From: an uncultured Acidimicrobiaceae bacterium
GTDB taxonomy: Bacteria; Actinomycetota; Acidimicrobiia; Acidimicrobiales; RAAP-2
Length of the DNA: 64,000 nucleotides
Direction: 5' to 3'
NCBI GenBank assembly: GCA_903873395.1
Contig: CAIQOJ010000073.1
Location: forward strand, 1-64,000
The position numbers and the translations under genes were made by a program. Each line of letters begins with the position of its first letter. Position 1 is the first letter of the stretch. Shown here piece by piece: positions 28,592 through 36,837 of this stretch. Below the pieces are notes generated by a model that saw only the letters and a list, made by a program, of their open reading frames with translations, searched no databases and had not been told where the DNA came from.

Positions 28592-29164
28592 ATGCCGCTG
28601 TCAGCAGTCGCCCGGGCCGTCGAAGCTGTGCTTATCGTTGCCGTCGAACCGGTGCCGACAGGCATCCTGGCTGAACTCCTCGAGTTGCCCGTCGACCAAG
28701 TCGAAGTTGTCTGCGACGAACTCATCGAATCGTGTCACTCGGATAACCGGGGCTTCGAGGTCGTCCGCATCGCCGGTGGGCTCCGGATCCAGACCCATCC
28801 CGACCTTGCCCCTTACGTGGAGCGCTTCGCCAATGTCGGCGTGTCCTCGAGACTGTCTGCAGCTGCACTCGAAACCCTGGCCGTCATCGCTTACAAGCAG
28901 CCCGTGAGCAGGGCGCAGGTGGCGGCCTTGCGGGGTGTCAACGTCGACGGCGTGACCCGCTTACTCGAACATCGTGGGTACATCATCCCGGTAGGCCGGG
29001 CGACTGGACCGGGCCAAGCGGTTCTCTACGCCACCACGGATGCATTCTTGGAGCGATTGGGACTCGATCGCCTTGATCAACTACCCCCGGTCGAAGACCT
29101 GCTTCCAGGACCCGAGGCCCTGGCCGAGCTCGAGGAGCAGATGCGTCCGGTTGGCGATGCCTGA
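28592..29164 (+). CDS. scpB: Segregation and condensation protein B
   Basis: A 190-residue protein with two winged-helix domains; AALETLAVIAYKQPVSRAQVAALRGVN is the family hallmark region (shown here by its start AALETLAVIAYKQP and end RGVN). It binds ScpA and regulates SMC condensin during chromosome segregation. It lies between scpA and rluB, overlapping rluB by 8 nt, matching the order Rv1709-Rv1711. Confidence 0.94.
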   Translation: MPLSAVARAVEAVLIVAVEPVPTGILAELLELPVDQVEVVCDELIESCHSDNRGFEVVRIAGGLRIQTHPDLAPYVERFANVGVSSRLSAAALETLAVIAYKQPVSRAQVAALRGVNVDGVTRLLEHRGYIIPVGRATGPGQAVLYATTDAFLERLGLDRLDQLPPVEDLLPGPEALAELEEQMRPVGDA

Positions 29165-29927
29165 CCCGGGTGCGACGGACAGCGGAGAGGACGCTTCCGG
29201 TACCACGGAGGTAGATGGCGAACGACTGCAGAAGGTCCTCGCCCGGACCGGGCTGGGCTCTCGGCGTGTGTGTGAGGACCTCATCAGTGCCGGACGGATC
29301 ACCGTGAACGGTGAGCTGCCCGTGCTGGGCCGCCGGGTCGACGTAGACGTCGACCTCATCGAACTCGACGGCGTTCCCGTGCCGGTACGCCCGGGGCTTG
29401 TGCACTACTTGGTCAACAAGCCGCCTGGGGTGGTTTCCACGGCGGAAGACACCCACGACCGTCCGACCGTGGTGTCCTTGGTTCCTGATGAGCCACGGGT
29501 ATACCCCGTAGGCCGACTCGACATGGATTCCGAGGGGCTCATCATCGTGACCAACGATGGCGAGCTGACCCATCGGCTGACCCATCCCTCCTATGGCGTT
29601 CCCAAGGAGTACCTGGTCCAGGTGGAAGGGGCACCATCCCCTGGGGCGATCAGAGAACTGCGCGAAGGCATCGAACTCGAGGACGGCTTGACCGCACCGG
29701 CCAAGGTTGCCGTGGTAGCTCCGACTCTGTTGCGCATCGTGATTCACGAGGGTCGAAACCGCCAGATCCGGCGGATGTGTGACTTCATCGGACATCCGGT
29801 GGTCCGTCTGGTGAGGACCCGGATCGGGCCTGTGGCCGATCCGTCTCTGACTCCGGGCTCCTATCGGCCGCTGAGCTTCGACGAGGTCCGCGCCTTGGCG
29901 GCGGCTGCAGAGCCCACCCCTGGCTAA
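29157..29927 (+). CDS. rluB: 23S rRNA pseudouridine synthase RluB-type
   Basis: A 256-residue RsuA/RluB-family enzyme. An N-terminal S4 domain (ERLQKVLARTGLGSRR...AGRITVNG) is followed by the catalytic domain with GRLDMDSEGL, whose Asp is the nucleophile, and EGRNRQIRRM near the end. It isomerises a uridine in 23S rRNA. The ATG at 29157 overlaps scpB by 8 nt and gives a short acidic leader before the S4 domain; the frame from 29040 is mostly scpB shadow. Confidence 0.94.
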   Translation: MPDPGATDSGEDASGTTEVDGERLQKVLARTGLGSRRVCEDLISAGRITVNGELPVLGRRVDVDVDLIELDGVPVPVRPGLVHYLVNKPPGVVSTAEDTHDRPTVVSLVPDEPRVYPVGRLDMDSEGLIIVTNDGELTHRLTHPSYGVPKEYLVQVEGAPSPGAIRELREGIELEDGLTAPAKVAVVAPTLLRIVIHEGRNRQIRRMCDFIGHPVVRLVRTRIGPVADPSLTPGSYRPLSFDEVRALAAAAEPTPG

Positions 29928-29939
29928 CATGCCGTCCTG

Positions 29940-30308
29940 ATGACCTACGCCGTCCGAGCCGTTCGCGGCGCCACCACTGTCGATGACGACACGACCGATG
30001 CCATCACGACGCGCGTGGTGGCACTGCTCGAAGCAGTGATGGAGCGCAACGAGCTCCATGAAGCAGATCTGATTTCGATCCTCTTCACAGCCACCGATGA
30101 CATCGTGTCGATGTTCCCAGCAACCGCGGCTCGCACTATGGGCCTCGGTGCCGTGCCGCTGATCTGTGCTCGCGAACTTGCCATCACCGGTTCCACGCCA
30201 CGGTGCATCCGGGTCATGCTGCACGTGAACACCGAGCGCAGCCGAGACGAGATGCGCCACGTCTACCTCGAGGGCGCCCAGGGGCTCCGTGACGACCTCC
30301 CCGGCTGA
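29940..30308 (+). CDS. aroH: Chorismate mutase, AroH class
   Basis: A 122-residue monofunctional chorismate mutase of the AroH (Bacillus-type) fold. RAVRGATTVDDDT at the N-terminus and VYLEGA near the C-terminus carry the active-site Arg, and the CIRVMLHVNT strand supplies further contacts. It converts chorismate to prephenate, the substrate of the TyrA encoded next, which it overlaps by 20 nt. Confidence 0.95.
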   Translation: MTYAVRAVRGATTVDDDTTDAITTRVVALLEAVMERNELHEADLISILFTATDDIVSMFPATAARTMGLGAVPLICARELAITGSTPRCIRVMLHVNTERSRDEMRHVYLEGAQGLRDDLPG

Positions 30309-31407
30309 GCCCACCATCAGAAGCCTTCGGCCCGGACGGGCGATGGTGATGGGCACGGGACTGATCGGTGGTTCCGTGGGAATGGCATTGCGGGGCCAGG
30401 GCTGGTACGTCAGTGGCACCGACGCCACCCCCGGCGTGGCTCGCCGAGCTGTCGAACTCGGTGCCCTCGACGCCGAAGGCGAGGACCTGAAGGCCGATCT
30501 GGTCGTGGTGGCGACCCCGGTCACTGCTGCAGCTGCTCTGATCGACGACGTGCTGTCGTCGGGTCGATGGAGCCCGTCGGTCGTGGTCACTGACGTAGGG
30601 AGCGTGAAGGCACCGCTGGTGGCGGCCAGCGATCATCCGCGATTCGTGGGCGGACATCCAATGGCTGGAAGTGAGCAGGTAGGCGTAGAGGGTTCTTCGG
30701 CCGAACTCTTCGTCGGCGCAACGTGGGTGTTGACACCCACCTCGACCACGGATCCGGCTGCCTACGCCACCGTGCGGTCGGTAGCAGACAGTTTGGGAGC
30801 CAGAGTCATGGCGTTGCCAGCCGACGAGCACGACGCACTCGTGGCCATGGTCTCCCATGTCCCACATCTGACGGCCGCCACCTTGATGGCCATGGCTGCG
30901 GACATGGGGGAGGAGCATGGCGCGCTCCTCCAACTTGCTGCTGGTGGATTTCGTGACATGACTCGGGTCGCCGCCGGTCGGCCGGACATCTGGCCGGGAA
31001 TCTGCGAGGACAACGCGGGGGCCATCGTGACGACGTTGGATCAACTCATCGCCCGCTTGGGCCATGTGCGCGACCAGGTGGCGCGAGCCGATCACGATGC
31101 GCTGTTGAGCACGTTGGGCCGTGCGGCCACGGCTCGTCGGGCACTGGGTGATGGAGCCCCTCTTCCCGACGCCCTGGTCGAGGTGCGCATCCCCGTAGAA
31201 GACCGGCCGGGCACGTTTGCTGAGATTGCCGTGTTGGCCACCGAACTAGGAATCAATCTCTACGACGTGGAGATTGCCCACTCGGCCGAAGGGGATCGGG
31301 GCGTGCTCGTCCTCGTCATCGACGCCGAGGCCGCGACCCGCTTTGATGAAGCATTGGCTGGTCGTGGTCATCGCTCCAGCACCTGGACCATCGGATCAGC
31401 TCGGTGA
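30289..31407 (+). CDS. tyrA: Prephenate dehydrogenase with C-terminal ACT domain
   Basis: A 372-residue protein. The NAD-binding motif GTGLIGGSVG is at residues 22-31, HPMAGSE follows, and the helical dimerisation domain contains the MVSHVPH segment. Residues about 295-365 form an ACT domain (EDRPGTFAEIAVLATELGIN), suggesting feedback control by tyrosine or another amino acid. It makes 4-hydroxyphenylpyruvate. GTG start inside aroH; stop overlaps aroA by GTGA. aroH-tyrA-aroA-cmk form one tight operon. Confidence 0.95.
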   Translation: MTTSPAEPTIRSLRPGRAMVMGTGLIGGSVGMALRGQGWYVSGTDATPGVARRAVELGALDAEGEDLKADLVVVATPVTAAAALIDDVLSSGRWSPSVVVTDVGSVKAPLVAASDHPRFVGGHPMAGSEQVGVEGSSAELFVGATWVLTPTSTTDPAAYATVRSVADSLGARVMALPADEHDALVAMVSHVPHLTAATLMAMAADMGEEHGALLQLAAGGFRDMTRVAAGRPDIWPGICEDNAGAIVTTLDQLIARLGHVRDQVARADHDALLSTLGRAATARRALGDGAPLPDALVEVRIPVEDRPGTFAEIAVLATELGINLYDVEIAHSAEGDRGVLVLVIDAEAATRFDEALAGRGHRSSTWTIGSAR

Positions 31408-32714
31408 GTACCGGCCAACCTGGTTCTTTCACCGTGGGAGGAGGACGCCCGCTGACTGGCTCGATCACCGTGCCCGGAGACAAGTCGATCTCTCATCGAG
31501 CGCTTCTGCTTGCCGCCTTGGCCGATGGCACCTCGTCGATCACCGGTCTGTCACTCGGAGACGACGTGACGCGGACCAGGATGGCCATTGCCGCCATGGG
31601 TGCGACCATCGAGGGGGAAGGCACCTCCGTCGAGGTCCACGGGGGTCGAGCCCGCCTGGCTGCTCCCGTCGGCGTGATCGATCTCGGTAATTCCGGGACG
31701 GGCATGCGATTGATCGCCGGCATGGCAGCCACGCTCCCCGGGAAGACGACGTTGACTGGAGATTCCTCACTGTGCACCCGGCCCATGGACCGAGTGGCCC
31801 TGCCGCTGGCGCGCATGGGCGCGAGCGTCGTGGGGCAAGGAGAGAGGTGCCTGCCGCCTCTCTCGATCACCGGCGGTGAACTTCGTGGCATCGACTACAC
31901 CACCCCGATGGCCAGCGCCCAGGTAAAGGGGGCCGTGCTGCTGGCCGGTCTCGACGCCGATGGTGAGACGGTGGTGCGTGAATCTGTGACCACTCGAGCG
32001 CACACCGAAGAGATGTTGGACGCAGCTGGTGCGGCGATCTCCGTGGACGATGGACCCGATGGGAGGGTGGTCCGCCTTCGTCGGTCCGTGCTTCAGCCTG
32101 TTGACTGGGCCATTCCCGGTGATCCGTCACAAGCGGCGTTCTGGGTGGTCGGCGCCATCGTCACTCCCGACAGCCGCATCACCGTCCGCCACATCCATCT
32201 GGGACCAGAACGGATCGGCTTCCTCCGCGTCCTCGGCCGCATGGGCGCCCGCATCGAGGTCACCGAGTCAGGTCCCGACACCGGTGACGTCACGGCATCG
32301 AGCGCGTCTCTCGTCGGCACGGTGATCGAGGCCGCAGAGATCCCCTCGCTCGACGAAGTGCCCATCTTGGCCGTTGCCGCCATGGCCGGCCGTGGTTCGA
32401 CACGATTTCGTGACGTTGGTGAACTGCGGGTGAAAGAGTCGGATCGACTGGCAGGCACGGCCGCCCTAGTCGCCTCATTCGGAGGTCGGGCCACCATCGA
32501 AGGTAACGATCTTGTCGTCGAAGGCGACTCCGCGTTTCTCCCAGGTTCCCTCGATGCTCACGGCGATCACCGCATGGCCATGGCCGCCGCCGTGGCTGCA
32601 GCTGCCGGAGCCAGTCGTGAACCCTCGACGATCACCGGATGGGAAGCCGTCGCCACCAGCTACCCGGGATTCGACACGACCTTGGCCGCACTTTCTGACA
32701 GGAGTGAACGTTGA
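31404..32714 (+). CDS. aroA: 3-phosphoshikimate 1-carboxyvinyltransferase (EPSP synthase)
   Basis: A 436-residue enzyme of the shikimate pathway joining shikimate-3-phosphate and PEP. The N-terminal PGDKSISHRALLLAAL, the GNSGTGMRL motif and late ESDR and DHRMAM segments are all present. GTG start overlaps tyrA by 4 nt and the stop overlaps cmk. Confidence 0.97.
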   Translation: MSTGQPGSFTVGGGRPLTGSITVPGDKSISHRALLLAALADGTSSITGLSLGDDVTRTRMAIAAMGATIEGEGTSVEVHGGRARLAAPVGVIDLGNSGTGMRLIAGMAATLPGKTTLTGDSSLCTRPMDRVALPLARMGASVVGQGERCLPPLSITGGELRGIDYTTPMASAQVKGAVLLAGLDADGETVVRESVTTRAHTEEMLDAAGAAISVDDGPDGRVVRLRRSVLQPVDWAIPGDPSQAAFWVVGAIVTPDSRITVRHIHLGPERIGFLRVLGRMGARIEVTESGPDTGDVTASSASLVGTVIEAAEIPSLDEVPILAVAAMAGRGSTRFRDVGELRVKESDRLAGTAALVASFGGRATIEGNDLVVEGDSAFLPGSLDAHGDHRMAMAAAVAAAAGASREPSTITGWEAVATSYPGFDTTLAALSDRSER

Positions 32715-33358
32715 GTTCATCGCCCGAGAGGCCTACAGCCACCAGACCTGATGCCTCAGTGGTCATCGCCATCGATGGCCCTGCGGGATCAGGGAAATCG
32801 ACGTTGTCGAGAGCGCTGGCCGAGCGTCTCGGCATCGATCGACTCGATACCGGCGCCATGTATCGATCGGTGGCCTGGGCCGTGCTGCGCGACGGCGTCG
32901 ATCCCGTAGACCAGGAGGCAGTGGCCGCCTTGGCCCGCAACCTCGACATCATGGTGGGCGGCACCGTTGTAGCCGACGGAATCGACATCACCGAGGCCAT
33001 CCGTGGCCCTGAGGTCAGCGCCACCGTCTCGGCCGTCGCTGCCAACCCGGACGTGCGTGCTGTCATGGTGACCCGCCAACGCTCGTGGGTCGATGCCCGA
33101 GGGGGAGGCGTCGTTGAAGGACGAGACATCGGTTCGGTGGTGTTGCCGGACGCTGATCTCAAGCTCTATCTGACGGCATCTCCTGAGGTGCGTGCGGCCC
33201 GAAGGTCAGAGGAGGGAGCCGAGGCCCTAGCGCGCCGTGACCGCCTCGACAGCACCCGGGCCGTGTCTCCGCTCGAGGTGCCCCCCGGTGCACGTGTCGT
33301 GGACACGGGAGCCCTTGAAGTGGAAGCCATCGTGGAACAGGTTCTGGCATGGCTGTGA
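32711..33358 (+). CDS. cmk: Cytidylate kinase
   Basis: A 215-residue CMP/dCMP kinase. The P-loop GPAGSGKS is at residues 23-30, DTGAMYRS follows, and VEGRDIGSVV is the CMP-binding region. The start is a TTG at 32711 overlapping the aroA stop, preceded by AGGAG at good spacing. aroA-cmk adjacency is common in bacteria. Confidence 0.95.
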   Translation: MSSSPERPTATRPDASVVIAIDGPAGSGKSTLSRALAERLGIDRLDTGAMYRSVAWAVLRDGVDPVDQEAVAALARNLDIMVGGTVVADGIDITEAIRGPEVSATVSAVAANPDVRAVMVTRQRSWVDARGGGVVEGRDIGSVVLPDADLKLYLTASPEVRAARRSEEGAEALARRDRLDSTRAVSPLEVPPGARVVDTGALEVEAIVEQVLAWL

Positions 33359-34104
33359 GTGACGACAAGGATCGACCCATGGAGTCTTCGGAACCGCCAT
33401 CGATCGGAGAACCCCAGGTGGGCGACGCTCCCCTCGACATCGACATGCGAGTCGATACTCGCATGACTGCGTGGTATCGAGCCCTTCGCTGGGCCGTTCA
33501 CGCCTTAAACCGTCTCTTGTTCCGCACGTCGGTTTCCCCGACCGGTCTCGTGCCCAGTGAAGGACCGGTGATCATCGCTCCCATCCATCGGTCGAACGTC
33601 GACTTCTTCGTCGCTGCCGAACTCACCGACCGCAAGTTGCACTACATGGCCAAAGACTCACTGTGGGGAAACGGGATCCTGGCCGCCATCTTGCCTCCGC
33701 TGGGCGCATTCCCGGTCCATCGGGGCTCTGCCGATCGTGAGGCTCTACGCCGTGCCGAGCAGGTCTTGCGTGCAGGGGAGGTCCTTATCCTGTTCCCCGA
33801 GGGTGAGCGTCGCCTCGGCCCGGTCGTTGAGGACCTCCACGAAGGAGTGGCATTCCTCGCCGCCCGCACTGGAGCCACGGTCGTGCCGGTGGGTATCGGC
33901 GGCTCGGCTTCGGTCATGCCCAAGGGGGCCAAGTTTCCCAGGTTCCACAAGATTCACCTGGAGGTGGGGACACCGATGCCCCCACCCGAGCGAACGGGAT
34001 CGGGTCGAGTGCCCCGCAGCCGTATCCACGCCCAGACCGAAGCACTGCTCGGTGTACTCCAAGAGCTCTACGACCGTTCGGTTGAGGTGGTCGGCCGCTA
34101 CTGA
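33349..34104 (+). CDS. plsC: 1-acyl-glycerol-3-phosphate acyltransferase (PlsC-like)
   Basis: A 251-residue acyltransferase. The HX4D catalytic motif appears as HRSNVD, and FPEG plus the PVHRGSADREALRRA segment match the lysophospholipid acyltransferase family. It should place the second acyl chain in phosphatidic acid synthesis at the inner membrane face. A polar N-terminus of about 45 residues precedes the domain. It overlaps cmk by 10 nt; cmk-plsC pairs are widespread. Confidence 0.9.
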   Translation: MAVSDDKDRPMESSEPPSIGEPQVGDAPLDIDMRVDTRMTAWYRALRWAVHALNRLLFRTSVSPTGLVPSEGPVIIAPIHRSNVDFFVAAELTDRKLHYMAKDSLWGNGILAAILPPLGAFPVHRGSADREALRRAEQVLRAGEVLILFPEGERRLGPVVEDLHEGVAFLAARTGATVVPVGIGGSASVMPKGAKFPRFHKIHLEVGTPMPPPERTGSGRVPRSRIHAQTEALLGVLQELYDRSVEVVGRY

Positions 34105-34172
34105 CGCGGGCGCACGGGCCACCACTGGCTGCCTGACCAGACCAACGATGCCTGATCGGGCACCGCCAGGAT

Positions 34173-35018
34173 TTAGCGCCGGGTGCGGTTGCCCAGTGTG
34201 ACCCTGGCCCATGTCGTCAGGATCGCTCGGGCGTAGTTGAACCCGAAGACCAGGTTGCCGCCCTTCTTGGACGTTCCTGATGCCCGGGGGTGCCACATCG
34301 TGGGGACTTGGCTGATGCGCCAACCTCTACTCGATGCGGTGATGACGACCTCTGAGGTCTGGTATTGGTCCTGAACCAGGTGGGAGACGATGTCGTCGAG
34401 GACGTCGATCCGAAACGCTCGGTAGCCGTTGGATGAGTCGGTGAGACGTTGGCCGGCGATCGCATTCAGTGTCGAGGCATAGAAGCGGACCCCCGCCCTG
34501 CGGAACAGGTCGGTGGTCTGATCGGTGCCGAGTCGGCGCGAGGCGATGACGAAATCCGAGGTGTCGTCCAAGATCGGCTGGAGAAGATCGCCCATCTCTC
34601 CCGGATCGTTCTGTCCATCAGCGTCGAGCGTCACGACGTAGTGGGCTCCGTGGGCCGAGGCCAACTCGTAGCCCAACCGAAGAGCCGCACCCTGACCGAG
34701 GTTCACGGGCAGCACACAGGTGAACACTCCTGCGTCGAGGGAGACCTGAGCCGTGTTGTCTGAACCTCCGTCGACAACCACCAGCGTTGTTACCTCGAGG
34801 TCGCCCAACAGCGTGGGCATGGACTTGAGGACGTCGCCGATGTTGTCCTCTTCTTGGTAGGCGGCAAGGAGACCGACGACTGGACCGAAACGTACGTTGG
34901 GATAGCGAGCCTGGAAGTCGCTCCGAGCCTGGTCGAGCACATAGGTCACCAGTGCGTGGGATCGACGCTTGGACCTAGAGTCGGGCAAGGTGATCCAGCG
35001 ATGTCTCTGGGTCGCCAT
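34173..35018 (-). CDS. Family 2 glycosyltransferase (DPM1/GtrB-like)
   Basis: A 281-residue GT2 enzyme with LLAAYQEEDNI, VVDGGSDNTA, TLDADGQNDP (the DXD-type metal site) and QYQTSEVVI. It resembles polyprenol-phosphate-mannose or -glucose synthases but lacks obvious membrane helices at the C-terminus. It could provide the lipid-linked sugar used by the GT-C enzymes elsewhere in this window, which is inference. Its ATG abuts the stop of the HD gene upstream (1-nt overlap), so both form an operon. Confidence 0.85.
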   Translation of the reverse strand: MATQRHRWITLPDSRSKRRSHALVTYVLDQARSDFQARYPNVRFGPVVGLLAAYQEEDNIGDVLKSMPTLLGDLEVTTLVVVDGGSDNTAQVSLDAGVFTCVLPVNLGQGAALRLGYELASAHGAHYVVTLDADGQNDPGEMGDLLQPILDDTSDFVIASRRLGTDQTTDLFRRAGVRFYASTLNAIAGQRLTDSSNGYRAFRIDVLDDIVSHLVQDQYQTSEVVITASSRGWRISQVPTMWHPRASGTSKKGGNLVFGFNYARAILTTWARVTLGNRTRR

Positions 35019-35584
35019 CAGATGGACCGAGGCTGTGCGAAGACCGAGCGCACCTTGGCCTCGAAGTGCGCCAACGGTTCGGTGGGGTAGTCAGGGTCGA
35101 AGCTCGTCTGGTCCCACTCGTCGGCAAACTGCTCCGCCAGTGCGAACCAGGCAGCGTCCACATGGTTGTCGCGCAGATTCGGATCCATGTTGAAGTGGGC
35201 GAAGTAGTGGCGCCCCTGAAAGTCCTGGTGAAACAGAATGGCTTGGAAGACCTCGTCGCGGACGTAAGGGCGCAGGATCTCGGCGGCGATTCGGGGATGG
35301 TTAGGGACCGACACAGCCTTACCGATGTCGTGGCAGAGCGAGGCGACGACCATCTCGTCGTCCGCTCCAGCCCGCTCGGCCCTGGTTGCCGTCTGGAGTG
35401 AGTGGGTGAGTTGGTCGACGGCGAAGCCATCGACAACTTCGGACAGGGACTCGAGCATGCCCAGGACACGATCTGCCACACGGGACTGGTTCTGCGCAGT
35501 CTCCGCGCCGATGACCGCCCACTGCTCGACGGTAGAGGTGTCCATGCTGGTGAAAGAGGTCGGGGACTGCGACGTCGTCGTCAT
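35018..35584 (-). CDS. HD-domain protein
   Basis: A 188-residue protein with the HD pattern: His in THSLQTA, then CHDIGKAV, NHPRIAAEIL and ILFHQDF, and a late Asp in WDQTSFDPDY. The arrangement and length resemble small HD proteins of the PhnZ/TmpB type, which are di-iron oxygenases, as well as ordinary HD phosphohydrolases; I cannot decide between them. It starts at an ATG preceded by GGGGGG and is co-oriented with the GT2 gene. Confidence 0.78.
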   Translation of the reverse strand: MTTTSQSPTSFTSMDTSTVEQWAVIGAETAQNQSRVADRVLGMLESLSEVVDGFAVDQLTHSLQTATRAERAGADDEMVVASLCHDIGKAVSVPNHPRIAAEILRPYVRDEVFQAILFHQDFQGRHYFAHFNMDPNLRDNHVDAAWFALAEQFADEWDQTSFDPDYPTEPLAHFEAKVRSVFAQPRSI

Positions 35585-35672
35585 CCCCCCAGTCTCGCGC
35601 CAAATGGCAGCCCGGGTCAGGTTGGGCCCTGGGTTAACCGCTGGGGGCGCACTGCGCTGGTCGGCCTGTCGG

Positions 35673-36719
35673 TCAGGCTGGTTCGAGCAGTTGGTTCAGG
35701 ACGTCGGCCGCACCGGTGGTTCGATCGGTGGCCAACACGGCAGCAGAGGGGTCAGGAGCTCCAGTGAGGATCGTGATCGCTGCCTCGAGGCCTCGCAACA
35801 GGTCGCGCAGTTCAGGCGGGGGAGGGAAGTACTCCTCTTCGAGGGTGACAGCGGCAATCTCGACGCCTCCCGAGGGGTCCAATCGACGAACCACGGCCTC
35901 CACCAACGCCTCCGGGGCAGATGCTCCGGCAGTGACACCCACAGTGCCGGACAGATCATCGGGAACTTCGCTGGCATCGTTCACTCGGATCACCCGTGGG
36001 CAGCCGAGCGATCGGGCCACTTGTTCGAGAGCAACGGTGTTAGACGAGTTCTCCGAGCCAATCACCACAACGGCATCGCAGCGGCCAGCCAGCGAGCGCA
36101 GCGCCGCCTGACGATTGGTGGTGGCAAAGCAGAGATCGGACCGGTTGGGCATCCACAGGTCGGGGAACCGTTCCCGGGCTCGGTCGACGATCCCGGCCCA
36201 CTCATCGTGGCTCAAGGTCGTCTGAGCCAGCAGGGCAACCATGGCATCGTCGGGCAGGCTCACGTCATCCACGTCCTCGACGTGCTCGACGAGGCGTACC
36301 GATTGAGGGGCAACGGCCATCGTGCCCACCGCCTCTTCGTGGCCGCTGTGGCCGACGTAGAGCACGGTGTAACCCTTGCGGGCCCGAACCTTGAGTTCGT
36401 GATGCACCTTGGTGACCAATGGGCAGACGGCATCGACCACCACTCGGCCATCGAGTCGTGCGGCATCGACAACCTCAGGTGCCGAGCCATGAGCCGACAG
36501 CATGAGAGGGGCTCCGCTCGGAACCTCATCGACGTGATCCACGAAGACCACGCCCTGGGCTCGGAATCGTTCGACGACGTGCCGGTTGTGCACGATCTCG
36601 TGGTAGCAGTAGACCGGAGGCTCGAACACTCGGACCATCCATGCCAGCGCCTTGATTGCTTTCTCCACTCCCGCGCAAAAGCCCCGGGGCTCGGCCAGCA
36701 GGACGCGTTCAACAGCCAC
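35673..36719 (-). CDS. ispH: 4-hydroxy-3-methylbut-2-enyl diphosphate reductase
   Basis: A 348-residue LytB/IspH iron-sulfur enzyme, last step of the MEP isoprenoid pathway. The three cluster cysteines are in PRGFCAG (Cys15), DAVCPLVTK and RSDLCFATTNRQ. SAHGSAP and GSENSSNT are also typical. The GTG start follows TAACCT by 6 nt with no Shine-Dalgarno. It lies between cmk/plsC and der, as in many actinobacteria. Confidence 0.96.
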   Translation of the reverse strand: MAVERVLLAEPRGFCAGVEKAIKALAWMVRVFEPPVYCYHEIVHNRHVVERFRAQGVVFVDHVDEVPSGAPLMLSAHGSAPEVVDAARLDGRVVVDAVCPLVTKVHHELKVRARKGYTVLYVGHSGHEEAVGTMAVAPQSVRLVEHVEDVDDVSLPDDAMVALLAQTTLSHDEWAGIVDRARERFPDLWMPNRSDLCFATTNRQAALRSLAGRCDAVVVIGSENSSNTVALEQVARSLGCPRVIRVNDASEVPDDLSGTVGVTAGASAPEALVEAVVRRLDPSGGVEIAAVTLEEEYFPPPPELRDLLRGLEAAITILTGAPDPSAAVLATDRTTGAADVLNQLLEPA

Positions 36720-36725
36720 GACTTC

Positions 36726-36731
36726 AGGTTA
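36726..36731 (-). promoter_or_regulatory. Candidate -10 box, leaderless ispH
   Basis: TAACCT on the minus strand followed by exactly 6 nt and the ispH GTG. Confidence 0.5.
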
Positions 36732-36801
36732 CCGGGAGTACGACGCCCACTCGCCGCAGATCGTGGCGACCAGCTGCCGGGCGATCCCTCATCCGGCGGC
36801 G

Positions 36802-36831
36802 TTGTTGCCCTGCACGCAGCATCGCTAGCCT
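36802..36831 (+). promoter_or_regulatory. Candidate promoter, leaderless YfhO-like gene
   Basis: TTGTTG (36802-36807), an 18-bp spacer and TAGCCT (36826-36831) lie 6 nt before the ATG at 36838. Confidence 0.5.
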
Positions 36832-36837
36832 TGCCCG

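Noticed and set aside
28983-30590. 535-residue open frame on the minus strand
   Set aside because: It runs antisense to scpB, rluB, aroH and tyrA, all of which have clear family motifs; high GC makes long antisense frames common.
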